Assembly (NCBI GenBank): GCA_002811645.1
Contig: PDIP01000004.1
Location: 62,001 to 126,000 of the forward strand
DNA: 64,000 nucleotides
Direction: 5' to 3'
Source: Corallochytrium limacisporum
Taxonomy: Eukaryota; Opisthokonta
The notes under the pieces were generated by a model that was not told the origin of the DNA, ran no database searches, and saw only the letters and a list, made by a program, of their open reading frames with translations. Each line of letters starts with the position of its first letter. Positions within the stretch are counted from its first letter, which is position 1. A program made the translations under genes and the position numbers. Shown here piece by piece: positions 39,582-50,588 of the stretch.

Positions 39582-40258
39582 GGTGAATTTTAGTGGTTTG
39601 AAAGCAAAAGTGTTGATGAGTGACGCTGTCTTCTTTGCTTGCTCTGATCCGACACTAGTGATATGTCAGATCAATATATTATGTAGGTAAATAATATTCT
39701 AGTCTAAGTTGAAATTGAAACAAGTGCATGTGATGTAGATACTTAAATACGTAATTCTGCATACAAACAAACAAGACGCGTCAAATTTCTTCCTCAACTG
39801 GTCTGGTGCAAAGCAAAACAGTCATGTTCACGAGTTGGTATTGAAGAGCGGCGGCCTCAAAGGGGCCCGGACATGGGAGGATGGGCAAGACGAGAAAGTG
39901 AAAAAAAAAGGAAGACAGGGGAGAAAGACCAGGAGAGAAGGGGGAGAGGGGGAAAAGCCGGTAGCACTCAAGGGACCGAAGCGAGGATTCGACAGTTTCC
40001 GTTGATAAAATGGACTGAACCACAAGGGAAACAACTGGACTGGATCGAGTGGGAACAACCGACATTCGGGCGGGAACCACAGAGTATGAGGGGTGTTGTC
40101 CTTTCAGTGTGCCGGAAATCGGAGGGGAAGTGACTACTGTGAGCTGCACACCGGCATGACGGTACACATCTACAGCGCCCTCTTTGCGAATTATGTATGG
40201 TATTGTCAGAAACAAACAACACAAAAAACTCTGGAACACTTTCTGAAACACCTCAGTT

Positions 40259-40433
40259 CCCCCCCCCCCTCGCGAGCCATTTGGTCTTGTTTGTCATCGC
40301 GGAGTTTTCGAAGCCTTTCCCAACTATTGAGCACGGAAACAATTTACCAATACATTCTGTGTGAGGGTTGTGTGTGTGTGTTTTGTGGCTCTGTGTGATG
40401 TCCCTTTCCCTCCCCTTCCCCCCCTCCCCCCCC
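40259..40433 (-). promoter_or_regulatory. Cluster of sense-strand G-runs upstream of MYC
   Basis: C11 at 40259-40269, C7 at 40418-40424 and C8 at 40426-40433 on the plus strand are G-runs on the Myc sense strand. The nearest is 677 bp before the ATG. The animal MYC promoter is also known for a G-rich element; any link is only analogy. Confidence 0.4.
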
Positions 40434-43400
40434 GGGTCCTGGTTCCCTCTGGTCAAACTGAGGTGTGTCTTGTGACCTTCTCCCTCTTTCAATCTTCTCC
40501 GCTTCCCTCAATGTTTCTCTATTTTTTCTCCCCTGCGTTGCCTGCTCACAAAGTCGGTCTTTTTTCATCGGCCCCGTCCATTAGAGCAAACTCCAAGAGC
40601 TCGAGCCAGTTTGGCTGCCGACGTGTCCGCTACCATCCTCACTGTTACAGTTCTGTTTTATCTTTTCCCTCCTTTCCCGCTCCTTTCTCTCTGATTTACT
40701 ACCTTTTTCTCTTCAATACATTGAGAGTGGCATTTCTCCGTGTTTGAACACAGAATTCTTGGTGTGCGTCTGATGTCTTGTCGATAGTTTGCTTTCTTGT
40801 TGCACGGTCTGTCGAAAAGTTTCATTTCGATCGCGACAGAGGTACCTTGTGGGATACTGCCATATCCCACCAGCTTGAGCATGAATGGTTCGCCGTCTTG
40901 CTTCATATTGGCTTGTCCTCACCTTGTATGTCTCGTACCATCTCCATTTTCCTCCATCGAAGCCAGCGGAATTCCATTGCTTTGGATTGTTGGCCGCTTG
41001 AAGTTACCAGTACTAATGCTGCTGCAGAGGTGATGCTGTGAGGCTGTGGTGTTAGCATTCGAGCCTCATATGGAGAGGTGCGGGGGTGAAATTGTTTGGC
41101 GAAGCCGCCCCCGTGGGTGTTCAACCCGGTACAACGAAGAGTTTGCTGTCAAAGTGCAGTGGGCATTTCGACTTGTGCGTGTCCTCATGTCTTGTACCAT
41201 GGTGAGTGTGTGCCTCTGCAATCTCAGAGAAGTAAATACTTCTCGAGATGCCCTCTTCGGCAACAGAATAAAAGTACCGCATGTGAACCTTCCAAAGGGA
41301 CTGGGAAGTGTTCTGTTGGTGTGTTTAACGTCACCGAGGGAACCTTAGAGAACAGAGCACTGAAATGCCGTACACGTTAACCTTCCAAAACGGACAGCTG
41401 AATAGTGCGAGGCCGTTGTGGCCCATGTCAAACGTCACCGTCGCCCTCTTCTCGAGCTGCTGCCAAGTTTGCAGAAATGTATCGTTTCTGAATTTCTCTT
41501 CAATGCCGAGTTGCATATGTGCGAATTCTGTTGACAGATGCGCTCTAGATCGTACCTCATGACAATTAGCTAACAGCCCCACAGAATGACCACTCAGCAT
41601 TGTCAAATGTAGACACCTCCCTTCTCGAAGTCGAACTCAAGCCCTGCGGATTCGAAATGTGGTATTTTTTTTTGATAAGTGCTGGGTACGTCGGCATATC
41701 TTGTCTCTATATACATTCAAGACGTGCTGTCAACTGTAGAAACCAGTTTACAGAGGTCTTGGCACGAATAGTTGTCTGGTGACACTGATATACCGATTTT
41801 CACGAAAGTAGAGGGGCACAAAAAATTTTTGGAGGCACGGTATTGGTCAGATGAAGCATGCACAAACAAAACTTCACCTTGCCACATGTGACGGTCTGCA
41901 AATTGACAACGGGAACACATGAGACGTTGGCATACAGAGTAGGACGAAAGACGAGGATGGTGGATGTGGAATTCTGCAGCCCCAGCTAGCCAATGTAAGC
42001 CCGCTGGACATGAGAATCCCAGTAGAGCCCCAGTGAAATTCATATAATTGCGTGGGACGGATGGAACGGCACATTTATTTTTCTTTAATGAAGAATAAGT
42101 ATTACAGTGATTCTACACTATAGAAGAACAGAACCGCTTGGAGCAAGCAGCCAACAGTCACCATGGTCAATATTCCTCCTGAAATTTATGTAAGCTCATG
42201 GTGGGAGGGAATGACGCATTGACATGTACTTTGTGGAGCAAAGCAGACAGCCAACAAGCAGATTTTGTTCCTTTCCGGCGGCAGGTCAAAACAGATCGAG
42301 AGAGGGGAATATGTCTCACGGCTCACATACACACAAGCGGAGCCTTTTTCTGCACTGACAGTACACTAGCGTTTTACCACGAGAACTCAAGGCTCGAACG
42401 ATGCTGGGCACTGTTGGCGGCGGGGTGTGGGAGAGAAGTGGATGTTTCACCAGGCGGATTTCCAGGTGGAATCGGGGGAAATGTACCCAGGATCGAAATT
42501 TGAATCGGCTCATTCCTCCAAAGAACACATATGAAAAGTGCCTAGCGGATGGACAAAGGCGAGCTAATGGGAGGGGACGGGAGTGCATTTAGGGTTTGTG
42601 GTATTGAGAATAAAACCGCAGCCACCACAAATGTGTCAAGCCCCGTGTCTATTCCTCGACTGTGTTGACAATTTAATGTTACAATCGTGTTGAACGTACA
42701 CAATTTGTCTTCCGCGGCAATTCGTTGACCGATGGCATCCAAGCCTCAAAATCTATAGCTAGCGGGAGGCGTGTGCTCACTGCGGCAGTATCACAATGAA
42801 CACAGAGACATCCTGGAGAGGACTGGCAACAGAGTCATACTCGTGCACAGTGCAGTCCAGTGAGTGGACAGCGAGCTTACAGACGTTTCGAATGTAAATT
42901 CCGTAAAAATCTCACCAAAAACTATAACGAGTAGCTGAGCACAGGGCAGAGTGGGTATGCGTGCACATCTTTGACAGTCTTCGGAATCTATGGAAGAGAT
43001 CACAGGAGTACAGAATAGTTCGCTGTGGTCCGTCGGGGAGTGCTTGCGACTTTAATATGTGTTTGGCCAATCACATTTTCCGTGCATTCCGGTCAAGATG
43101 TTCATCTCTTTGGAAGCATACAAAGAATGAACAAGAATTTCAATGCAAATATATGGATTCAAACTGGCTCTACTAAAGTGTGGTGTACCCCGCCCAAGTT
43201 GTGTTGCCAAAGTTATACGGAGTGGACCCACTGTTCGCAGCAACATTACTCAAGGGAGAGGATGTCGCTTGATTGACCGGAGGCTCTCCGCACCATCTCT
43301 TAAGCACAAAGCATGATGTAGTTCCCTACACAACATGAATGAGCCAGTTCATCGTGTACTGAAGGGCACAACTTTTTGTTTGGTGCAATTGATTGATCGA

Positions 43401-43862
43401 CATGTTCCTCGATGACTGAGGATCCCATGATGTGACAGTTACTCTGTTGTGGCAAAGTCTGCTACCAATGCGATATAGGACTGCATTTAGCGGGATGGTT
43501 TTGAAGACCGAGAAATCCCAGTATTTTGGGTCTTCTCAGCCCCCGCGGATTTTGGACCTCTGGCTCCAAGCGGGATAGTCTGCCACCTATATTTTCCTAT
43601 GAAAACCTGGTTAACATCATGAATTTGGAGATCGTAGATTCCTACTATTGCCTTTTGTATAGTATCTGTGTTTTCGCCTTTCCCCTCGTATTAACGTCGT
43701 AGGGAACAGCAAGTGTTCCAAGGACTTCTAATCACACCCCCGTATCTCTCTTACTTTGTTCCAAGCTTTTATTCCCCAACACACTTTTTGTCCCTCTGAG
43801 CGACGGCATTGAGTGAGTGGGAGGGGGGATCGCCCTGAGACAGTTAGAGAAACCCACCGAAA

Positions 43863-43882
43863 GTTAGAAAAGTCGCGTGGGT
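43863..43882. repeat. Left arm of a 20-bp perfect inverted repeat
   Basis: GTTAGAAAAGTCGCGTGGGT, exactly repeated in inverted orientation at 44419-44438. It may be a terminal repeat of a short non-autonomous element of 576 bp. No target-site duplication is visible. Confidence 0.7.
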
Positions 43883-44399
43883 GAACTCGAGATGGAGATC
43901 TTTGGTAGGGTCTCTTGTCAGGAAAGTAGGGTCTACTCCAGCGACATAGAGAGAGAGAGTGGAAACATCGTAAACAGTACAAATTATGGATTGTGTTAAG
44001 ACTCACACATGTTGATGGTCTCTTGGTCTCCCCCCTGGTTGATGTCCTCCAGCCACTCATGTGAATGATCTTACTACGGGCTATCTGTGAAGACATAAAC
44101 AACACACCAAGTTTATTCTCTGATATCTGCTAGAAATTCTGTTCAGCATTTGTCAATTGACTGTTTCACGTCAAGAAATTGCAACCTTCGAACACACATC
44201 CGAGTGGATCCTCCCGCTACATTCAACTTCATGTGGCCCTCGCGATCGGGTCAACTAAGCAGCCATCGTCACGATTCCGAGGAGACCTTCGACTTCCCCT
44301 TCTGTTTCTCTATAGCTGGTTTCTCAGTCCCTCAGTGCTGCCATGAACCCGGCCTTTGAACCAAGCCCAAACATATCCCAGTTCCCAACCTCCAGCAAA

Positions 44400-44683
44400 C
44401 CCCCCCCCCAGAGGCTCAACCCACGCGACTTTTCTAACAGTTGTGCAAGCATACAATACACTGGACTTTATGAAGAGGCACGATATGCCCGGTCCCTTTG
44501 TTTACAATTTGCCGTTGCTAGACTAGATGTACATTTCGATAGTTTCAGAATTTCATCTTGTGCTTTGCCTCTGACGGCACGACTTGCTCCCTTTGCAGGA
44601 GGGGGCGCACGGTACTAACTTGTTCTGTCCAGCTGTCATCTCGCCCCCCCCTCCGCCCCCCACCCCGCCCGTAGGGGGAGGGG
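44400..44683. promoter_or_regulatory. C/G-run palindromic region without an assigned gene
   Basis: C10 at 44400-44409, then C8 at 44644-44651 in a pyrimidine-rich stretch that ends GTAGGGGGAGGGG, a C-rich/G-rich palindrome like those in divergent promoters. By analogy it would serve a minus-strand transcript to the left and a plus-strand one to the right, neither of which I can identify. Confidence 0.3.
44419..44438. repeat. Right arm of a 20-bp perfect inverted repeat
   Basis: Reverse complement of 43863-43882. A C10 run (44400-44409) sits just inside this arm. Confidence 0.7.
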
Positions 44684-45826
44684 AAATCGCCCTTCTCCAG
44701 AGGAGGTCCCAAATTTTGACCTGGTTCTCTATGGTGTGGCACACACAGCTATACCTTGATCACTGATCCTGAGTTTCGGAGACAGCAAGGCTTCTTGTGA
44801 GTTGGTATCTGAAAGCGTAAATTTTTCTCAGGGGGGTGTGTGCTGATTCCGAGGTGCAGCTGAACGGGCTCTTAATTGAAACTCTCTTATTGGAGGTGTG
44901 CACATGACACATTGATGAGAACATACTCTATTATACAATGTTGTGTCCACACATGAGCTCATGGAATTCCAACTAACTACCTGTTGTTGTTTACTTGTGT
45001 TTCTTCGGCCAACGGAAAGGTGAGCGTTCTGTTCGGAGCTACGGACAATCAGGGCGGCAGAAATATGCTTCCCTTGTGGGTGGCTGTGGCCAACACGTTC
45101 TTATCCACCTTTGACAAGATGGTGATATTGGACAACAAGGAGGAAAATGATACGCACTACGAACTCAATTGGAGAACGTCTGGGGTATTGTTCGATTCGA
45201 TGGTGATAGTTGGGATAGAAGATATATATAACACTGAGGATTGTCAGAGACGGGCCCGAAAGAAAACAAGCCGCAACATGTTTCATCAAAAATGTTTCAG
45301 AGGCATTGTATGCATCAGATTGGCGCAATTACTGAGAGTGTGGGTGCTTTAGTGCTGCACTCCAGTAGTGGTTTTGTGCGATCATCTACAGTGTACCTAC
45401 CCCACAATGGAACACAATTTGATGAGTGGAAGGGTCTATTTCTGATCACCATATCCGCTAGAGAATGGGCTCGGAGTGCCATTGCCGTATCCTTTTGTAC
45501 AGAGTGTCAACCCCGATTTCTGCCCTTCCTGTCGGCCTTATGCTGTGGCGCCCAAACTTCCCCTTCCTCTGGTCTTGTTCAAAAGTGGTGGAACACCATA
45601 GCCAAGCAAAAATTCAAAAGTAATCAATAAATATGAACTAGAATAGAAATATATTTTAAATCTAGAAAATATGCTGAGCTGTGAATCAAGACACTGACAA
45701 AGGCCGGAAATTTGAAAAGGTCCTTTACAAAAATAGCGGTACATCTAGGAACATTGGTTGGCGCTCAAGTTTCTCAAATGCCATCAACAATCATGCCACA
45801 CTTGATCAAACACTCAAACTGAAGGC

Positions 45827-46626
45827 CTAATAATTGATACTGTCGAGGATAACAACGTGCAGAGCGTTTGCTTTTTCGGCTGCATGATACACTCGCGCTT
45901 CGACTTGAGCTGGTGAAAGTGTGCGCTTAAGGAACGAGATCTCTTCTGCATGCTTCTTTTCTTCGGCCTGTCGTTCTCGGCATCACGCTTCTCGACAGAA
46001 TCCAGCTTGCCTTGCAGCTCCATAACCTGGCGCTGCAGTTATCACGCTCAGTCTTAAGGTCGTTGATCTTCTTCTCGAGTTCCAGCTTACTAGGCTCGGC
46101 TTGTAATGCTTTGCGCATTCCAAACGCAATACTGCTTTCGTACAGAGTCTGATATGCGGCAATTGTCATGCGGATCTCATCACGGACACTGACTAAAAGT
46201 AGCCCACGCTCCGCACAGTTGATGGTGACCTGACGGATTAGATCATCGAAGCACATCGAGTAGAGCTCGCGACGAACAGGGCAGATACCAGTTTCCCGAG
46301 CCTGACGCTGCTGCAGTTTCATGTCCAGCTGTTCCTGTAGATTGATCACATCTAGACGGGTGTCAGGTGTAGAGGAAACTCTCTGGTGCCATACCTTGCC
46401 ACTTTCGTTGAATTCCCGACGGGGTAGAATAGATTTCAGAACTTCTTCAGTCTGCTGCGTAGACCGGTAGATCGGGACCCACGGCGTTTGCGCCTACGTG
46501 GGGCAGCTTCGAGTGCTTGCCCAAGGTATCCTTAGCCTTAACATGTTTTCTTGGTGAAGTACCTATGGGCTTAGACACTAGAGAAGGTGTGTCATACTTC
46601 ACGAGTGTAGAAGGAGAAGGACTCAT
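45827..46626 (-). pseudogene. DNALI1: Frame-broken DNALI1/p28 axonemal inner-arm dynein light chain
   Basis: DNALI1 (Chlamydomonas p28) is a light chain of single-headed inner-arm dyneins, found only in motile cilia and flagella. Homology covers the full length. It starts MSPSPSTLVKYDTPSLVS (human start has LLKYDTPVLVS), continues QQTEEVLKSILPRREF, then LQQRQARETGICPVRREL, QVTINCAERGLLLVSVRDEI and YQTLYESSIAFGMRKALQAE, to EEKKHAEEISFLKRT. The frame changes at four places: about 46455, 46038, 45980 and 45915. In the first frame a TGA stops translation after 59 codons (46447-46449). The C terminus of the family (QLK...PKK) is in yet another frame, and the next stop is a TAG at 45827. The G9 (sense) run at 47031-47039 still sits 404 bp upstream. 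I read it as a recent pseudogene; clustered sequencing indels are the alternative. Confidence 0.88.
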
Positions 46627-48464
46627 AATGTCTGTCCTTATATATTACACATAGTAAACTTCTGATCATCCGTCTTGCTTGAACTTGAACTCGGGTTGGC
46701 CGATTCTCAAAACCTTCAGCTTTGACGATATGATACTAGTCGTTATGGAAGATCGCTTACATGCATTGCTGCACTCGTTCTCGTTGTATGCCACGCCCGA
46801 CTTCTTTACACGAACCTGTTGAGATCCGCAAGCCTGTGTCTTCTCGATAACCTCGAGACATTCTACCTTTCCCCACTAGACTTCGCACCCCGTCCGAACG
46901 CGAACCAAACCCTTGTCTGATCGGCTCCGGCTTTCCATGCGTACAATGGGTTAGGTACCGAGTGGGATTCCTTTCTCAGGGACTTTCTCTGTCGGGAGTC
47001 TGGGATCCCCTTCCTCATCCTCCAGCCAAACCCCCCCCCTTTCTGGTTCCTATTTCCCCCGTTTAGAGGACACCAAACAAAGTATATCATATCATGTAGA
47101 CAAGGGGGCCTATTTCCTGAGGAACCTCAAAACTCCACACCTGTAGCAAAAAGCACCGAAATGTGGAGATGCTCGTGTGCGTGTGGTTGCAACACACACA
47201 CACATGCATACTGGGGACCGACTCCGAAACAAACAAAGAAAAATTCTTTCGCAACTTTTTTGCTGTGTTGTAATTGTGCCCTTCCTTGTATATGGTTTGG
47301 GTCAAGTTTTCTGAATGTGCGAGCGGTTCTTAGTACCTTCTGTCAACTCCCGCTATCGTGTTCGATGGCCGACCCTATACGTGAATGCCGCCTTTTGTTG
47401 CTGGAAAGGATGTGGCGACTGCAATCTCTCACATGGGGTTGGGGGTACTCGGGACCTGATATAGGAGAGCAGAAGGACGGTGCTAATAGTGAAAGTACGG
47501 TGTCTTTGTTTGGGTGTACGATCATGCGACCTTGCAGCAGAGCTCTACGAACTGCGAGCAGTCGGCCACATTATGAATTGGAGGTATCCAGAGGGGCACA
47601 TGCAATAATGTATTGAATATGAAGATTCACTAGTTTCCAGATGTGATAAACCCTGGAGGACGATAACCTCATCGCCTCACTGCATCGTCATCGCACGGTC
47701 ACACCAGCACCATTTCTCCAAGAGCACAATCAGCAGCCTTCAGGAAGAGATCGTAGCGGTTGAACACGTCCCCAGAAGCTCACGGGCACAATAGAATGCA
47801 GTTCATAAACATACCAATAGAGCATCTCAAATGGGGACTGAATCTTCACATGGCTATGCGAAGCCGGGGGGCTTTGCATGCCTCAACTACAATGACATCC
47901 ACAACGACCAACTTGGTTCACACGGGAGCCGGGGAAATCGAACCGGTCACAAGCCGATGTTTGCCTCAGGAAACTGCATGTGTGCACTGTCTTCGGTCAC
48001 GAGAGTGAAGTGTATTGTAGTTGAAATGAGCAGGCGAACAAGTGACAGCTCAGAAGAAAGAGCGCCGGTGGTGGTTCTCCATCTCTCATCTGAACACGAC
48101 AATTTGAGGACCCAAATCGGAGTTTGAATGGCGGCTAGTATGCCCCCTTCCCGAGAGAAAACATCACCCGATAGAGCGACTGTGGGGAGGAGCCTCCCAG
48201 AGGGGGAGGGGAACCAGAGAAGCACAGGAGACAAACCACACCAGTGACATAGTTCGCGGAGATTTGCAGTGATTGCCACTTAACCACGCAACCAAGGAGA
48301 CGCGCCACAAGAGAAGAATTGTTAATATTTTGCTTGCACAATTCTGAGTCAGACATAGGGTCGGGTACTTCAACATCTTCAGTAGAGTCACTTAACAATA
48401 TCTCACATGTCCGAGTATTCCGGTTTATTGGACGGGAAAGGAAATCAATATCTTTGGTGACAAC
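46627..48464. other. Divergent intergenic region, DNALI1 pseudogene / BFR1
   Basis: 1.84 kb with no recognised gene. C9 at 47031-47039 serves the DNALI1 side. A GGAGCCTCCCAGAGGGGGAGGGG stretch (48187-48212) lies about 250 bp upstream of BFR1. Open frames here (for example 47161-47616) look non-coding. Confidence 0.45.
47031..47039 (-). promoter_or_regulatory. Sense-strand G9 run upstream of the DNALI1 pseudogene
   Basis: C9 on the plus strand, 404 bp before the former start codon. The promoter element survives although the reading frame is broken. Confidence 0.4.
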
Positions 48465-49826
48465 ATGGCCGAGAACGAGGCTGTGGCTACTCCTCCCAAG
48501 GAGGAGACTACTGAGGTGAAGCAACAAGAGAAAAATGTGCCCAAGAAGCGCCCTCCTCAACCCAACAAAGCCGCGCACAAGGCTGAAAATGAACGAATCA
48601 CCAAAGACATCGAAGTTCTCGAGAAGCAGCGCCGTGATCTTACTGCTGCCATCGATGGTAAGGGAAACAGTGAATATCGTGAGAAACGCAACGCTCTTAT
48701 GGAGAAGCTGAAGCCTCTGAAAGAGCAGAAGCAGGGAATTCAAGCGGACAAGGGCAAGATCCTCGACCAGATGAAGGTTGTCAGCGACAACCTGGCGAAG
48801 AAGGCAGATGGTCTGCGCCAGTCCCGTGCTCAGATTCGCTACAAGAACCCCGAGGACATTGACAAGGCCATCAAGGACTTGGAGTACACCATGAAGACCA
48901 CTCGCCTAAATGTTGTGGATGAGAAGCGGCTATTGCAGGAGAAGGATATGCTGAACCGCAACAAAGATCAGCTTGGTAAGCTGGAGGCGCAGCAGAAGGA
49001 ATTCGAGGCTGAGAAGGCTAAGAAGGACGCCTTTAAGAAGCAGGTGGATGCTACCTACGACAAGCTGAATGCAGTTAAGAAGCAGGAAGACGAGATCAAG
49101 AGGCAACTTGACGCCCTGTCGGCCGAGAACGAAAAACTTGTAGGAAACAAGAAGGATCTCATCGCGCAGCGTGATGTCATCAAGGGCAAGATTGACGAGC
49201 TGTACCAAAAGCGTCGTGAGGAGAACGCGGCTTTCAAGAAGGTTGAGGATGAGTGGTACACCTACCAGCGCGCCGAGCGCGAGGACCGTCGTAAACGCCA
49301 GGAAGAGGAGCGCAAGGTTTGGGAAGCCGAGAAACAGGCCCGTTTGGAAGCCGAACGCAAGGAGTATGAAGAGTGGGAGCGCACTCGTGATCCGTATGAG
49401 GAGCACAAGACCAAGGCTGCTGCCCTCATCAAATACCTGAGCACTTTCACTGGCGCGACTGACCAGAACGGCGCCGCTGGCAATGGACCGGCTGCTCCAA
49501 CTGGGGTTAAGGTTCCCGAGGGCGCCAGGATGATCAACAAGAAGCAGCAGGAGGAAGAGTTAGAGGATTTGTTCGTCGGTGGTGGTGGGAAGAAGAAGGG
49601 TAAGGGGAAAAAAGCTCTTGCTGATCGTAAGGCTAAGCAGAACCTGACTGTGCCTCTGGATTTGCTGGATGACTTCCGCTTGGTAGAGGTTCCCGCTCCT
49701 AAGACCTACGGCGAAGTCCCGGCCACCATTAAGGCCTTGGATGAGCGCATCGCGCACTACAAAGCATCCTGGTCTGGACCGCCTGCCGACGAGAAGAAGG
49801 AGGAGGCCTCCGTTGAGGCTGCCTAA
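48465..49826 (+). CDS. BFR1: Bfr1 family coiled-coil RNA-binding protein
   Basis: Yeast Bfr1 associates with polysomes and mRNP complexes at the ER and influences secretion and chromosome segregation. The 453-residue protein has a Pro/Lys-rich N terminus (KRPPQPNKAAHKAEN), a long coiled coil from about 40 to 320 with YREKRNALMEKLKPLKEQK and IRYKNPEDIDKAIKDLEYTM (the Bfr1 signature), and a C-terminal region. That region has GARMINKKQQEEELEDLFVGG followed by a KKKGKGKKA stretch and LDLLDDFRLVEVPAPKTYGEVP. The heavily charged sequence and strong codon bias suggest high expression. ATG at 48465 with A at -3. Intron-free. Confidence 0.92.
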   Translation: MAENEAVATPPKEETTEVKQQEKNVPKKRPPQPNKAAHKAENERITKDIEVLEKQRRDLTAAIDGKGNSEYREKRNALMEKLKPLKEQKQGIQADKGKILDQMKVVSDNLAKKADGLRQSRAQIRYKNPEDIDKAIKDLEYTMKTTRLNVVDEKRLLQEKDMLNRNKDQLGKLEAQQKEFEAEKAKKDAFKKQVDATYDKLNAVKKQEDEIKRQLDALSAENEKLVGNKKDLIAQRDVIKGKIDELYQKRREENAAFKKVEDEWYTYQRAEREDRRKRQEEERKVWEAEKQARLEAERKEYEEWERTRDPYEEHKTKAAALIKYLSTFTGATDQNGAAGNGPAAPTGVKVPEGARMINKKQQEEELEDLFVGGGGKKKGKGKKALADRKAKQNLTVPLDLLDDFRLVEVPAPKTYGEVPATIKALDERIAHYKASWSGPPADEKKEEASVEAA

Positions 49827-50588
49827 GTGATCAATCCCTAGGACTCTATGTGTTCTACAGCATCACTTTCCCCATTTCATCATCGCATCATGTGCGAGTT
49901 ATCAACTTGCACTAGTAAGTTTAAGCAAAGCATAATACAGATATCCATCGTACCCCCCGGTAAGGTTTTGCTGTGAACATTAGGAACTGTGCCAAAAGGC
50001 AAGAACTTAAATTTACACCCCTTGGTATCTATCGAGTCCATTGAGTCTGTCACACTGTTGGCACAATCGTGGTGCTCCACCTGCAGCCGCGGAGCTTGTC
50101 GCTCACAATAACACCAGACAGTGACACTGCGAATTGATTTTAGATATACCTTCAGTACTTCCCGATACTACGACATACGGACTTTTTATCAAGTCTCGAC
50201 CCAGGTCGTTCCCACCACTTAATGTTCTGAAACGGGAACGCAAGCTGGGCGACCGCTGGGAGGGAAGGAGGGAGGGAGGGGAGCCAGACCGCCGGTAGCG
50301 GGAGACGGACGGGTGGCTGTTATTGGTGTTATTTTCTTTTTGCGCGCTCGGACCCCTCTGCGCTAGCAGTCTCCGTAGCCTTGTGCTGAAGGGGATGGCG
50401 CCGCTGTCTAAGAAGATATTCTCACTTCGAATGATGGATTCGGATCGGGCAGGAGTGGTATTAAGCCAATGACGATTGCACAATGATGCTGTGAATCCCT
50501 TACTCAGTCCGTTGATTCAAACATATTGACAACTCTGATTGGACGCGTTGGGAACAAATATGCTTTGCGAAGGCTAATCTTTATTACA
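49827..50588. other. Intergenic region between BFR1 and the pseudouridine enzyme gene
   Basis: No gene. It contains a repeated GGGA tract (GGGAGGGAAGGAGGGAGGGAGGGG, 50258-50281), about 310 bp upstream of the next ATG, on its sense strand. Four adjacent G3 blocks could fold as a G-quadruplex. Confidence 0.45.

Larger units (their letters stand above)
39582..45826. other. 6.2-kb gene-poor tract upstream of MYC
   Basis: No recognisable gene on either strand. The Myc-proximal part (39660-39780) is AT-rich. C-runs lie at 40259-40269, 40418-40424 and 40426-40433. A 20-bp perfect inverted repeat spans 43863-44438, and C10 (44400-44409) and C8 (44644-44651) runs occur with no known gene. Short open frames at 43728-44096 (-) and 45065-45352 (+) flank the latter runs but resemble nothing I know. 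Confidence 0.45.

Noticed and set aside
45065-45352. Plus-strand frame with protein-like composition (LPLWVAVANTFLSTFDKMVI)
   Set aside because: No homology recognised and short; mentioned only as context for the palindrome at 44.6 kb.
47930-47975. tRNA B-box-like GGTTCGATTTC on the minus strand
   Set aside because: The T-arm stem does not pair and no A box or cloverleaf is found upstream.
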